From CAVTWY01 sp963738575 (GTDB lineage: Bacteria; Pseudomonadota; Gammaproteobacteria; Burkholderiales; Burkholderiaceae_C), in contig CAVTWY010000002.1 in NCBI GenBank assembly GCA_963738575.1, forward strand, positions 1,302,001-1,366,000: DNA of 64,000 bases, read 5' to 3'. Shown here piece after piece: positions 1 through 9,387 of this stretch (position 1 is its first letter; every line of letters begins with the position of its first letter). The notes beneath the pieces are model-generated. The model did no database searches. It had not been told where the DNA came from and saw only the letters and a program-made list of their open reading frames with translations. Position numbers and translations under genes: made by a program.

Positions 1-870
1 CCGCGCCCCGCCAGCCAGCCCAAGCAGGTAGGCGCCCAACGACGCCGCAAAGGCAAACGCACTGCTGCCCGAGGCAAACGACACCGCCCGAAAGAAATAG
101 ATCTCGGTCGACAAGGCGACAAATCCGCACAGCGCGGAGAACCACAGGGCACTGCGCCACGGAAGAAGCGGTGTTGCGCCAGCTCGTTGGGCTTGGGGCA
201 CAACCGCTACGCCAATGCTGGGCAGCGAATGCCGTGTCAGCCCATGCACCACGAGCGCAGCTGCGGCAACGGCAACGTTGATCAACGCTGCAACCTGAAC
301 CGACCCCCGCATCCCCAGCCAGGGGAACAAAGCCACCATGCTGAACAGGCAGGCCGCGCCAGCACCCAGCGTGTTGACGTAGTAAAGCGTTCCCACCGTA
401 CGCCCCACGTTTCGCAGCCGCGGCACCAAGTGACTGACCAACAGCGGCAACGTCGCACCCATTAAGAATGTGGGCACAAGAACCAGGGCCAGGGTGACCG
501 ATGCCATCACACCTAGGGATGCGCCCGCCAGTCCATCGCCAGCCCACTCAAACAAGTCCAACGAGCCCAGACCGTAGGCAGCGGTAAGCAGTTCAATCAC
601 CGCCAACAGGCACAACAAGGGCATGCGCAATCGGCTCGACAACCAACCACCAAAAAGGCTTCCCAGCCCCAGGCCAAGCATGAACGCGGTCACCACCACG
701 GTCACCGACTCGATGTTGACGCCAAAGATTCGAAACAGCGCGCGCTGCCACGTCAATTGATAGATCAGTGCCGGAAAGCCGGAGAAGAAGAACAAGGCGT
801 AGATGGCCTTCAGCCACCCGGCGCGTTCTGTCAGCGTTGTGGGCACGTCGTTGACGCCAACGGCTTGCAT
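1..870 (-). CDS. Spermidine synthase-like multi-pass membrane protein (3' end outside window)
   Basis: Reading leftward from ATG at 870, a GGGAGG ribosome site sits six bases upstream; another in-frame ATG at 876 lies inside that site, so 870 is preferred. The 290 codons run open to the window edge. The product begins with a short cytosolic stretch, then a hydrophobic helix containing FFFSGFPALIYQLTWQR and a second containing FMLGLGLGS, followed by further membrane helices. This arrangement is known from the membrane-anchored half of fused spermidine synthase/MFS-like proteins, whose soluble synthase domain follows the helices. That domain would lie beyond the edge, so catalytic function cannot be judged. 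It is divergent from the PAP2-type gene at 1053. Confidence 0.7.
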   Translation of the reverse strand, partial: MQAVGVNDVPTTLTERAGWLKAIYALFFFSGFPALIYQLTWQRALFRIFGVNIESVTVVVTAFMLGLGLGSLFGGWLSSRLRMPLLCLLAVIELLTAAYGLGSLDLFEWAGDGLAGASLGVMASVTLALVLVPTFLMGATLPLLVSHLVPRLRNVGRTVGTLYYVNTLGAGAACLFSMVALFPWLGMRGSVQVAALINVAVAAAALVVHGLTRHSLPSIGVAVVPQAQRAGATPLLPWRSALWFSALCGFVALSTEIYFFRAVSFASGSSAFAFAASLGAYLLGLAGGAR

Positions 871-1052
871 CGTCATCCTCCCATGCGTGTGAATCCCTCG
901 ACCCCTATCGTAGCGCTGCCGCTCGAGTCAGTGCAGCGGCGAGCAGCGCACGAGTGGGGGGCTACCCCGCACTGTGAGGGCACCATGATTGGATGGCTTA
1001 GCCACAACGGGGGTTGCCATCAACCCATCTCGTGCAGAAAATCACGCCACCC

Positions 1053-2015
1053 ATGACCAGCCCACCATCGCCGCCCTTGCCCTCATCGAACGTCAGGCAC
1101 ACAGCGTGCCTCGCAACCTTGCTGCTGACGTTGGTGGTCATGACGACGGCCGTAGTGGTTGGCTGGGCATCCTTTCGCACCTTTGACCTCAATCTCTCCG
1201 CCTACCGCGTCGCTGCGGCGCTGAGCGTTTTTCTGGCTGCGCTAGGCTGCGTCTACGTGTTGCTTCGACCCGACAGAAACCTGAGCGCCTTGTTGTTTGC
1301 CGGGAGCTTTTTCGTGAGTTTCAGTGCTGCTGCCAGCGTCCTGAACTATTTTTTGCTCACCGTTGCCGGCGAGCGCATCGACGGCACGCTGGCCGCGATT
1401 GACCGTGCCCTGGGGGTTGAATGGGTCGCTTGGATGGCGTGGTGCGCCGACAACCCCGGTGTCAACAAGGTGCTTTACTACACCTACCAATCATCGATGC
1501 CGCAAACGCTGGTGGTCATGCTTGGCTTGGCATTCACGTCAAGGGGCGAGCAAATTTATGAGGTCTGCCTGGCCTTTGCGCTGGCGGCACTCCTCACGAT
1601 CGGCATTTGGGCCATTGCGCCTTCCTTCGGCGCTTTCTCGGTCTACGCCTTGCCCGCCGACGTGACAGCAAAGCTACCTCTGGTGCTTGATGAACATTAC
1701 GCCCGCGAACTGGTGCGACTGCTTGAACACGGCCCCGGGCACATCACCCCGGCTGACGCGAAGGGCCTGATTGGGTTTCCGTCGTTTCACGCGGGCATTG
1801 CCCTGATTGCAGCGTGGTACGCAAGATCGCTGCCCTTTGTCAGCAAACCCATGTTTATTCTCACCGCCCTGGTGCTTGTGGCAACGCCGATTCAGGGCGG
1901 ACATCACGTCGTGGACGTGCTTGCGGCGTTTCCGGTCACCGCGCTGGCCATTGCCATGGCGACACGGGTTGCTACAAGGTGTAGGCTTGGCGCTAGAACA
2001 CGGTCCTCCGACTGA
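1053..2015 (+). CDS. PAP2 superfamily integral membrane phosphatase/phosphotransferase
   Basis: A multi-pass membrane protein of about 320 residues. The C-terminal half carries the PAP2 signature pieces: GFPSFHAGIALIAAW (SxxH-type motif with the catalytic His) and, about 50 residues later, GGHHVVDVLAAF (second catalytic His with following Asp). Proteins with this layout belong to the PAP2_3 / inositol-phosphorylceramide-synthase-like group, which move phosphate or phospho-head groups at the membrane surface. ATG at 1053 is chosen; a TTG at 1014 would add 13 unconvincing residues. No clear Shine-Dalgarno is visible for either start. The substrate is unknown. Confidence 0.8.
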   Translation: MTSPPSPPLPSSNVRHTACLATLLLTLVVMTTAVVVGWASFRTFDLNLSAYRVAAALSVFLAALGCVYVLLRPDRNLSALLFAGSFFVSFSAAASVLNYFLLTVAGERIDGTLAAIDRALGVEWVAWMAWCADNPGVNKVLYYTYQSSMPQTLVVMLGLAFTSRGEQIYEVCLAFALAALLTIGIWAIAPSFGAFSVYALPADVTAKLPLVLDEHYARELVRLLEHGPGHITPADAKGLIGFPSFHAGIALIAAWYARSLPFVSKPMFILTALVLVATPIQGGHHVVDVLAAFPVTALAIAMATRVATRCRLGARTRSSD

Positions 2016-2087
2016 AAGGCATCTGGACGACTGCCCAGAATTGGGGTCGGTGACCGTGACATTCCTCGCTGTACGCTGGCCAAAATA

Positions 2088-3803
2088 GTGAGCGCTGATC
2101 GACAACCCAACCTTTCTGCTTTGGGGGCAGGTGCGTCACCATCGGCAGTCGTTGTCGACGGCGTCAGAGACCTTGCCTTCTTCAGGTTTGCTGCGGGCAT
2201 GCGCGCCGTCCTTGCGTTGGTGGCTGCACTGACGACGTTGAGTGCTGTGCCCAAAGGCCTCGTCGACGTCAAGCTATTCGGGGTCGTGGTTTACTTGGTG
2301 GTGGCAGCCTATGCACTGGCGGTCACGATGCATGGTCGTCGCTCGGCGGCTTGGTTTGGCTGGTATTGGATTGACGCAGCTTGGCTGGTTTTCCTTTGCA
2401 ACACCACGTTGAGCGGCGCCCCAGGGCTGGCCGCCCTGCTGATGCTCCCCATCATTGCGCTGGCCCTGCACTTCAGCGTTTGGCATGCACTGGTGGTAGC
2501 GCTGACCTCGGCGATCGCCTTGATGGCTCCGCAACTCGCTTCTGAGTCAACGTACCCGTTCGAAGCTCGAGCCATGCCTTGGGCTCGATTGGGTGTGGCA
2601 ATCAGCATCGTCTCGTGCGGCCCACTGGCCTTTTGGCTTGTCAGGCCGGCTCGCGCCACAAGGCGCCGCGTTGCCCTTTTGGAAGCGCTGGCACGGCATG
2701 CTTCACCACGCCGCGGCCTCGCCTTGAACGTCAAGCAGCTCGTGGATCTGCTGGGCGAATGCTTTGCGTTTGAACGCGCGGTGATCAGCCTTGGAGGACC
2801 TGAGCCACGGATTTTTGCCTGGAGCCGGCAATCCGGCGACCTGCGAAACGTTGTTGATGACGAGATGCAGACGGTCTCCAACCGCCTGGCGCCGGTTGAA
2901 GACGCCATCTTGTTTGAGCGCCATGCTGCGCGCGGTCTGATGGTCTCTGGCGTTGATCTGGCGAACCACAAAACAAAACCGCTTGGCGACGCATCAGCGT
3001 GGGTTTGGGTCTCATCCAGAGGCAGTGGCGTGGTTTTGCCGTTGACCAGCTTTGGTCAAACCCAGGGCCACCTGTGGCTGTCAGATTGTGACAAAGCCTT
3101 CACCGCCGAAGATGCCCGCTGGATTCACGACGTGATGAGCATGGCGATGCCATCGATGGAGCGTGCCGACTTGATGGAGCAATTGCAGCGCGAAGGGGCC
3201 CTCAAAGAGCGCGAAAGAATTGGAAGGGATTTGCACGACAGCGCCGTGCAGCCTTACGTCGGCCTGAAGTACGGTCTGGAGGCTCTTGCCCGCACGGCAG
3301 GCCAAGGCAACCCAACACTGGTCGGCATCCAACAGTTGTTGAAACTAACCAACGACGAGCTCCAGAACCTTCGAGACGTTGTAGGGGGGTTGCGTCATGG
3401 TGACGATCTTCGTGCACGCGAGTCGCCGCTCACGGCCATTGAGCGGCAGGCCAAGCGATTTGAGACCATTTACGGCGTCCGCGTGAACATATTTGCACCG
3501 CAATCGGATCGGCTGCGTGGGGCGCTTGGCAAGCACATCTTGCACATCGTTAACGAAGCCATGACCAACGTCAGGCGTCACACCAGCGCAACCGCCATCA
3601 ACATCATGATCGACATTGCCGATTCCGGGGTGACCTTGCGGCTGAGAAACGACCACGGCGCTGATGAGGCTTTGCCCGCGGGCTTTGTGCCAACCTCCAT
3701 TCAAACTCGCGCCGAGGAGATGGGGGGCACCATCAGCGTCTGCCACGAACGCGATTTCACTGAGATTCAGGTCCTCTTGCCGGTGCTGGGCGTGCTGCGG
3801 TAA
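2088..3803 (+). CDS. Membrane sensor histidine kinase, NarX/DesK (HisKA_3) type
   Basis: 571 residues. Residues about 20-180 form a block of hydrophobic helices, followed by a roughly 200-residue soluble region that may be a GAF-like sensor (not certain). The dimerisation and phosphoacceptor box reads KERERIGRDLHDSAVQPYVG, the HisKA_3 form with His before Asp, and the N box of the ATPase domain is HIVNEAMTNVRRH. The last G box is IQTRAEEMGGTI, somewhat degenerate. Start is GTG at 2088. The response regulator begins nine bases after the stop, so the two almost certainly form a two-component pair. The signal is not apparent. Position next to the Tad locus makes adhesion control possible, but that is inference. 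Confidence 0.88.
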   Translation: MSADRQPNLSALGAGASPSAVVVDGVRDLAFFRFAAGMRAVLALVAALTTLSAVPKGLVDVKLFGVVVYLVVAAYALAVTMHGRRSAAWFGWYWIDAAWLVFLCNTTLSGAPGLAALLMLPIIALALHFSVWHALVVALTSAIALMAPQLASESTYPFEARAMPWARLGVAISIVSCGPLAFWLVRPARATRRRVALLEALARHASPRRGLALNVKQLVDLLGECFAFERAVISLGGPEPRIFAWSRQSGDLRNVVDDEMQTVSNRLAPVEDAILFERHAARGLMVSGVDLANHKTKPLGDASAWVWVSSRGSGVVLPLTSFGQTQGHLWLSDCDKAFTAEDARWIHDVMSMAMPSMERADLMEQLQREGALKERERIGRDLHDSAVQPYVGLKYGLEALARTAGQGNPTLVGIQQLLKLTNDELQNLRDVVGGLRHGDDLRARESPLTAIERQAKRFETIYGVRVNIFAPQSDRLRGALGKHILHIVNEAMTNVRRHTSATAINIMIDIADSGVTLRLRNDHGADEALPAGFVPTSIQTRAEEMGGTISVCHERDFTEIQVLLPVLGVLR

Positions 3804-3812
3804 GGTAGCCCC

Positions 3813-4550
3813 ATGACCATGCGGCAAGCCCCCCAAGCCTCCGGCGCCCCCATCCAGGTGCTGCTGGCAGATGACCATCACATCACCCTTTGGGGCTTGC
3901 AGCAATTTCTGCAATCGGTTGAGCCGCCCATCGCGGTGTTGGGCCACGCCACCACGGCCGTTGAGCTGATGCAACATCCAGCCCTTGGCCAAACCGATGT
4001 GGTGGTGCTTGACCTCGGATTGAGCCAGAGAAACAGCCTGGACTGCGTGCGCAGCCTGGTTCGCAACGCCAAGGTGCAGGTGGTCGTCTTGACCGGTAGC
4101 ACCGACCCCATCAGCCACCGAGAGGCCGTGCGCGCGGGCGCGCGCGGCATCGTTGTCAAAAGCCATCCGGCGCATGACATCGCCGACGCGATCTATGCGG
4201 TGCACGCGGGCGGCGTATGGCTCGACACCCCATTGATCGCCGATGCCTCGATGGTTGCCACCACGCAACCGTCACCGAGCCACACGCCCATCCCGTCGAA
4301 CCAGGCGACGCATCGAATCGCGAGTTTGACGCCCAAAGAGCGTGACGTCATTCAGGCCTTGGTCAAGTATCAGGGCGCCAAGGCGCTCGTCTTGGCCGAA
4401 GCGCTCCAAATGAGTGAAAACACCCTGCGCAATCACCTGACCGTGATCTACAGCAAGTTGGGCATCCGCGGAAAGCTCAATTTGTACGTGTTCGCCCGTC
4501 AACATGGGCTCGCACCCGAGGTGCCTGCCGACCAAGATTCCAACCCTTAG
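3813..4550 (+). CDS. LuxR/NarL-family response regulator
   Basis: Receiver domain at residues about 10-125: acidic pair in VLLADDHH, phosphoacceptor Asp in VVVLDLGL, conserved Thr/Ser site in VVVLTGS and Lys in GIVVKSH. A linker rich in Pro/Ser/Thr follows, then a C-terminal LuxR helix-turn-helix at about 165-235 (LTPKERDVIQALV then MSENTLRNHLTVIYSKLGI). It is the partner of the kinase just upstream and is expected to bind DNA as a phosphorylated dimer. The gene ends four codons before the next start region, consistent with one transcript through 5218. Confidence 0.9.
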   Translation: MTMRQAPQASGAPIQVLLADDHHITLWGLQQFLQSVEPPIAVLGHATTAVELMQHPALGQTDVVVLDLGLSQRNSLDCVRSLVRNAKVQVVVLTGSTDPISHREAVRAGARGIVVKSHPAHDIADAIYAVHAGGVWLDTPLIADASMVATTQPSPSHTPIPSNQATHRIASLTPKERDVIQALVKYQGAKALVLAEALQMSENTLRNHLTVIYSKLGIRGKLNLYVFARQHGLAPEVPADQDSNP

Positions 4551-4576
4551 TGCTTGCCACCCCAGGAGCCGCAGCG

Positions 4577-5218
4577 ATGACGCAAGCACCTCTTTCCAGC
4601 GCACCCAACGAGGGCAACCTGACGGAGTGGCTGTTGCGCCTTTTCGCCGTCGCGGCCTACGTCTTTTTTCTTTGGAACATTGGTCGAAGCTGGCTCGCCG
4701 AGCCAACCAGACTGACGCTGTTAGCGCTGTTGGTCACCGAGAGCGTTTCGCTGATCATCGTTATTTTCGCCCGCCGAGCGACGCAGCGTGACATGTCGCT
4801 GCTCAGCATCTCAGCGACCATTTATGCATGCTTTTTCTTCGTGCTTCTCGGCATCGATGGCACCTCGCGGTACATCCCAGAGTGGCTTGGTTTTTCCTTC
4901 CAGGCTGTGGGCCTGGTGGTGCAGCTGACATCAAAGCTGGTGCTGGGGCGTTGCTTCGGGCTGTTGCCCGCCGTTCGGGGCATCGTGACGCGGGGCCCAT
5001 ATCGCTGGGTGCGTCACCCCATCTATGGGGGCTACCTGATTGCACACCTTGCCTTTCTTGCCGCCAATTTCTCGGTGCGCAACTTGGGTGTCCTCTCGCT
5101 GCTGTATGCCGCCCAAGTTTGGCGCATGCACCGCGAAGAATTTGCCATGTCGGCCAACAAGGACTATCTCGAATACATGCAGCGCGTGCGCTGGAGGTTA
5201 GTACCCGGCATTTACTAA
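4577..5218 (+). CDS. Isoprenylcysteine carboxyl methyltransferase (ICMT)-like membrane protein
   Basis: About 213 residues with four to five hydrophobic helices. The C-terminal part shows the family signature RGPYRWVRHPIYGGYL followed by REEFAMSANKDYLEYMQRVRWRLVPGIY; the RHP motif and acidic helix bind S-adenosylmethionine in the ICMT/PEMT superfamily. ATG at 4577 is preferred because AGGAG lies eight bases upstream; a GTG at 4550 overlapping the regulator stop is also in frame. Bacterial members methylate unknown small or lipid substrates, so the label is by fold only. Confidence 0.75.
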   Translation: MTQAPLSSAPNEGNLTEWLLRLFAVAAYVFFLWNIGRSWLAEPTRLTLLALLVTESVSLIIVIFARRATQRDMSLLSISATIYACFFFVLLGIDGTSRYIPEWLGFSFQAVGLVVQLTSKLVLGRCFGLLPAVRGIVTRGPYRWVRHPIYGGYLIAHLAFLAANFSVRNLGVLSLLYAAQVWRMHREEFAMSANKDYLEYMQRVRWRLVPGIY

Positions 5219-5428
5219 GCCGGTGGGGGCGCTCGGCCGCTGTCCAACGGCCACAACCCATTGAAGTGACTGCCTAGCTGCCTTGGTTGAAGCCGCCGAG
5301 TGGGCGTTGTCAGGGTGGTTTGTTGCTATTCAGCGCGCCGCCCCCCTACATCGAGGAGGACAAAGATCCCGGCAGCTGCACGGCGTTGTCCCCATGCGCG
5401 CCCACCGAGCAACACACAGAATCGACCC

Positions 5429-5848
5429 ATGAGTTTTGCCATGGCATCCCCAGTAGCACCGCAGCCCTTGCGTCGCGTGCTCGTGGTTGACGACCACGCC
5501 GCCGTGCGTGTTGCGCTGGTTGCCTTGATCAACAGCGCTGGGCCAACGTTGGTGTGCGTTGGCGCGGCAACATCGGTTTTTGACATGCTCCAAATGGCCA
5601 CTGAGACACAGCCGCACATCGTGGTGCTTGACGCTGATTTGGCTGGAGAAGATGGCGTGGCGCTGATTCCCGCCTTGTTGACCCGCGCCAGGTGCCGCGT
5701 GGTGGTGTTGTCGAGTCACGCCGACGCCTGCTTGACCGCGTACGCTCTGCGGCTCGGCGCCGCCGCGTGCATCCACAAAATGGCGCCAGCCGAAGACCTG
5801 CTCATTGCACTGGACACACCAAGTCATGTGACTTCGGTCACGCATTGA
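5429..5848 (+). CDS. Stand-alone receiver-domain protein heading the Tad locus
   Basis: A 139-residue protein made of one receiver domain: acidic pair in VLVVDDHAAV, phosphoacceptor in VVLDADLAGEDG, Ser switch in VVLSSHAD and Lys in CIHKMAPAEDLL. No DNA-binding or output domain follows. ATG at 5429 is chosen; an in-frame start at 5300 would prepend a low-complexity Arg/Pro tail unlike any receiver. It sits immediately upstream of two Flp pilins in the same orientation and probably modulates pilus production or acts as a phosphate sink. A frameshift near its end cannot be excluded, since the genes downstream are rich in them. Confidence 0.75.
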   Translation: MSFAMASPVAPQPLRRVLVVDDHAAVRVALVALINSAGPTLVCVGAATSVFDMLQMATETQPHIVVLDADLAGEDGVALIPALLTRARCRVVVLSSHADACLTAYALRLGAAACIHKMAPAEDLLIALDTPSHVTSVTH

Positions 5849-5867
5849 AGCCCACGGGAGCAGCACC

Positions 5868-6188
5868 ATGGTTGAAACCTCTGATTTTCCTCCTCCCTCG
5901 AATGGAGACTTCCCAAAGCAGGATCTGGGTTCTAGAGTTCAAACCATGTTGTTGCCAAATTGTTTCGTGCATTTCTGCAAACCAAGTGCATCGGGCAAAC
6001 GCCCCTTGGTTGCTTCGAAAGCATTTTTTGCAGAAGCCGATGGCGTTACGGCAATCGAGTATGGGCTGATTGCGGCACTGATCTCGGTCGTCATCATTGG
6101 TGCAGTGACCACTGTTGGAACGCAAACATTGGCCATCTATGCGCGTTGGTCAGCCGCTGTCACTGCCGCCATTGCGGGTGCCCTATAG
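5868..6188 (+). CDS. Flp-type type IVb pilin 1
   Basis: The diagnostic Flp core is present: a Gly at the cleavage point, then VTAIEYGLIAALISVVIIG, i.e. the Glu-Tyr pair and the hydrophobic helix that packs in the pilus fibre. The prepilin peptidase would cut before VTAIEY. ATG at 5868 has a GGGAG site seven bases upstream but gives a leader of about 64 residues, very long for Flp. ATG at 5946 or TTG at 6006 would give 38- or 18-residue leaders, the last close to the second pilin. Start is therefore uncertain. It is a paralogue of the pilin 70 bases downstream. Confidence 0.8.
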   Translation: MVETSDFPPPSNGDFPKQDLGSRVQTMLLPNCFVHFCKPSASGKRPLVASKAFFAEADGVTAIEYGLIAALISVVIIGAVTTVGTQTLAIYARWSAAVTAAIAGAL

Positions 6189-6260
6189 AACCCAAGAAAT
6201 TCAGCCTGAAGAGGCTGCTATCCGCCGATCCCGGCACTTACTAACCTCAAAGGAAAAATC

Positions 6261-6446
6261 ATGCAACTCGTTAAATTCTTGAAAGACTTCGCTCGTGAAG
6301 AAGATGGTGTCACCGCCATTGAGTACGGCCTCATCGCCGCACTGATCTCGATCGTCATCATCGCTGCCGTCACAGTCGTTGGCACGCGGCTGGACGCTGT
6401 GTTTGATCGCATTGGCGCCGCACTGACAACGGCCCTTGCGACCTGA
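6261..6446 (+). CDS. flp: Flp-type type IVb pilin 2 (major pilin candidate)
   Basis: A compact 61-residue prepilin: 16-residue positively charged leader ending in Gly, then VTAIEYGLIAALISIVIIAA and a short C-terminal tail, the standard length and layout of Flp/Fap pilins. A good ribosome site (AAAGGA, seven bases before the ATG) suggests strong translation. The prepilin peptidase gene follows directly. It assembles into bundled adhesive fibres through the inner-membrane TadBC platform and outer-membrane secretin encoded downstream. Confidence 0.93.
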   Translation: MQLVKFLKDFAREEDGVTAIEYGLIAALISIVIIAAVTVVGTRLDAVFDRIGAALTTALAT

Positions 6447-6464
6447 TTGATCCTGGCCCAAGTC

Positions 6465-7037
6465 ATGCCTGCAACCCTCGCCTTGGCGGGACTCCTTTGC
6501 ATCGCAGGGTGGCATGACGTGCAATCCCGCCGCATCCCCAACGTGCTTGTGCTCGTGGGGATGACGGTGGGCCTTTTATTTCAAGCCATGGCCTCCGGCG
6601 GCGGTGGCTTCTTTCACCCCACTGCGCCGGGTGCGCTCGGGTTGGTGTCTGGGGTTTCCGGGTTGCTGCTCGGGCTCGGACTTTTCATGCCGTTTTATCT
6701 ACTTAGGGTGCTCGGTGCCGGCGACGTCAAGCTGCTGGCCATGGTGGGCGCCTGGGTTGGCGCCGGGAGCATCGCTTGGGTAGCCCTCTGGACGATGGCT
6801 GCCGGTGGCGTGCTGTCAATCGTTGCCATGTTGGCCAGCGGTCAGACTTCGGGCGTTATTGCTAATTTGCGCAGGATCCTCAGCGGCATCCACGTCGTCA
6901 AGCTGGATGTCCTTCGCTCTGGCCGCGGCCCGCAGGCGACCCCCACTTCGCCTGGCCTAGGCACCACAGGTCGCATCCCTTACGCCTTGGCGATCGCAGC
7001 AGGTACGGCCGTCGAGGCCGGTCGGCATTGGCTGTGA
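6465..7037 (+). CDS. cpaA: Type IV prepilin peptidase, CpaA/TadV type (A24 family)
   Basis: About 190 residues, mostly membrane helices. The two catalytic aspartates of A24 peptidases are visible: the first in WHDVQSRRIPN near the N-terminus, the second in GAGDVKLLAMVGAW. It lacks the N-terminal methylase domain of PilD, as expected for the short CpaA/TadV form that cleaves Flp prepilins and TadE/F pseudopilins. ATG at 6465 is used; a TTG at 6447 directly after the pilin stop is also possible. No frameshift is seen in this gene, unlike those after it. Confidence 0.88.
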   Translation: MPATLALAGLLCIAGWHDVQSRRIPNVLVLVGMTVGLLFQAMASGGGGFFHPTAPGALGLVSGVSGLLLGLGLFMPFYLLRVLGAGDVKLLAMVGAWVGAGSIAWVALWTMAAGGVLSIVAMLASGQTSGVIANLRRILSGIHVVKLDVLRSGRGPQATPTSPGLGTTGRIPYALAIAAGTAVEAGRHWL

Positions 7038-7049
7038 CAGCGTACGCAT

Positions 7050-8425
7050 GTGAATGCCATGACTGACTTCGTCGCGTCAGATCCACACACGGCGCCTCAT
7101 GCCGCATTGCTGGATCATCGCGATGCACCGGTGGTACCCCCGGCGCCGCGCAGCCTGGACGCCACTGGTCTGCCCCAACTATTATTGGCTGATTTGGTCA
7201 TGAAAGTAATGCTGCAGCACGGGTTGCAGCATTTGCAGGATCTGGCACAGCACCTCAAGCTCACCCCCAGCGTCGTCGACGAGGTGTTGCAACCCCTTCG
7301 CCGCGAAGCCTTGGTTGAGACCCGGCGTCGCGGCACCAATGACGGCGACGTGACCTTCGATTTGACCCAGCAAGGCCGCGCGCGTGCAGGCGACGCCTTG
7401 ACACGAAGCCAGTACAGCGGCCCCGCCCCTGTGCCACTGAGCGCTTACTTGGTGCAGGTGCAAATGCAAAGCCTTGGCGCGGCACCGATCACTGAAGGCG
7501 CGCTTGATCAGGCGCTGCATGGGGTCGTGCTTCGAAGTGACGTGCGCGAGCAACTGGGCGCGGCTCTCAACAGCCGCCGCGCGGTGATGCTTTACGGCCC
7601 GCCTGGCGCTGGCAAGAGCTACCTGTGTCACAAGCTTGCCGGTGTCATGTCGGGCCACGTGGCCGTTCCGCATGCGATTGAAGTGGGGGGCGAGATCATT
7701 CGGATGTTTGATCCTCTGGTGCACCACCCAGTGGCTTATCCGCGTCACGGGGCTCCACCAACCCGTTGGATGTTCGGACACGCGAGCGACGATCGGTGGA
7801 TGCTATGCCGTCGCCCCGTGGTCATCACCGGGGGCGAACTGACCCTGGACATGCTTGATTTGGTCTACGACGCGCGCGCAGGCTACTACCAGGCGCCACC
7901 GCACTTCAAAGCCAACAACGGGCTTTTCCTGGTGGACGACCTGGGACGCCAACTGGTTACCCCGCGACAACTGCTCAATCGCTGGATTGTTCCGATGGAG
8001 TCGCGGTACGACTTCTTGATGCTGCGCAACGGCAACAAGTTTCGCATCCCCTTTGACACCTCACTTTTCTTCTCCACCAACATGGCGCCCAGCGAAGTGG
8101 CTGACGAGGCCTTTCTGCGGCGCATCGGCTACAAAATATACATCGGGGATCTGCCGCTGGACAGTTACCGTCAGATCTTTGACGATGTTTGCACCGAGTA
8201 TTCGGTCAAGGTTGACTCCAAAGGCTTTCGACCTGTTGATTCATGATCACCATGCCAGAGACCAACGCCCGCTTTTGGCCTGCTACCCACGCGATCTCGT
8301 CAAAGCAAGTGGTTGACTTTGCGGCGTACCACAGCCGCAAACCCGAACTGACACCCGCTATGCTTGACTGGGCTTGGCACAACTACTCGCCACCCGCACC
8401 CACGGCAACGCCCAGCAAGCCATGA
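7050..8425 (+). CDS. MoxR-like AAA ATPase of the Tad locus, C-terminus split by two frameshifts
   Basis: The main frame (GTG 7050 or ATG 7059, to TGA 8246) gives an N-terminal winged-helix-like region and an AAA domain with Walker A GPPGAGKS, Walker B-like FLVDDLGR and sensor STNMAPSE. The expected C-terminal lid continues in the next frame around 8230-8304 (RDQRPLLACYPRDLVK) and then in the third frame to TGA 8425 (QVVDFAAYHSRKPELTP). Each junction needs removal of one base, near 8230 and 8304. ATPases of this kind accompany many Tad loci, but their exact role there is not established. A single intact protein of about 458 residues is the likely true product. Confidence 0.75.
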
Positions 8426-8477
8426 CGATCCTGCACCCTGCCGCGCCGCGGCAGGCGACCGACGCCGGAGCACTGCG

Positions 8478-9337
8478 ATGGGATTTCCCGCGGGTTGATG
8501 ATGCTTTTAGTCGCACTGATTGCCGGTGCAGCTGCCGTGGTTTTTGCGACGCGCTGGATGCAGGCGCAATCCCAGGGTGGTGGAAAGATCGCTGTGGCTG
8601 CGCTGGATGTAGACATCGGCGCGCGCTTGTCACCGGAGCAGATCAAGATGGTTGATTGGCCTACGGGTAGCGTTCCGACAGGCGCATTTACCGAAGCTGC
8701 GCCTTTGGACGGCCGTGTCAGCAAAACCAGCTTGGCGCGCGGCGAGCCCATCATTGAGGGTAAGTTGGCGCCCGTGGGAAGCAAAGGAGGCCTTTCGTCG
8801 GTGGTGGCTGAAGGCAAGCGAGCCATGACCGTGCGGGTGAACGACGTGGTGGGTGTCGCAGGGTTTGCCTTGCCGGCAACTACGTCGACATCATCGTGAA
8901 CACTCAGGACGAAGAAAACCGCAACGAAAGCCGCAGCAACAAAGACCGCTCCATCAGCAAGATCGTGCTTGGAGCGCATCTTGGTGCTGGCCGTGGCGCA
9001 AGAATCCAATCGCGATGCCACCAAACCGAAGGTGGTCAACGCGGTAACGCTGGAAGTGGCGCCCCAGCAGGCTGAAAAGCTCGATTTGGCACGCAGTGTC
9101 GGAACCCTTTCTCTGGTGCTGCGCAATCAAGTGGATCCCAACTTGGGTGAAACCGATGGCGCCACCAAGACCAGCCTGCTCGACCAACCTGAGCCGCCGC
9201 AAGCCTCAAGCAGTGCCACCCAAGGCACCTGTGGTGGTAAAACGCGTCGCTGCCGCCAAGCCTATACCTGCAGCTCACCATCGCGTGAATGCGTTGAAGT
9301 CATCCGCGGCACCAGCAAGTCGATGGAATGCTTTTAG
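8478..9337 (+). CDS. cpaB: CpaB/RcpC pilus assembly protein, frameshifted
   Basis: Begins with a transmembrane anchor (LMMLLVALIAGAAAVVFA), then a SAF/beta-clip region (VAALDVDIGARLSPEQI, RGEPIIEGKL, MTVRVNDVVGVAGF, NYVDIIVNT) typical of CpaB, which binds the periplasm between platform and secretin. The reading frame breaks near 8485, 8876, 8970, 9205 and 9290; the second and third cancel each other, and the ending VEVIRGTSKSMECF returns to the original frame. Conserved residues flank each break, so single-base indels in the read are more likely than decay. The secretin gene follows after 50 bases. Confidence 0.75.
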
Positions 9338-9387
9338 CACGATTGAGCCAGATTGATCCAACCAGCGCCTCAACGAAGAAAAACACC

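Noticed and set aside
3345..4268. Minus-strand 307-codon frame over the sensor kinase/regulator
   Set aside because: Both plus-strand genes have clear kinase and receiver motifs; this is a shadow.
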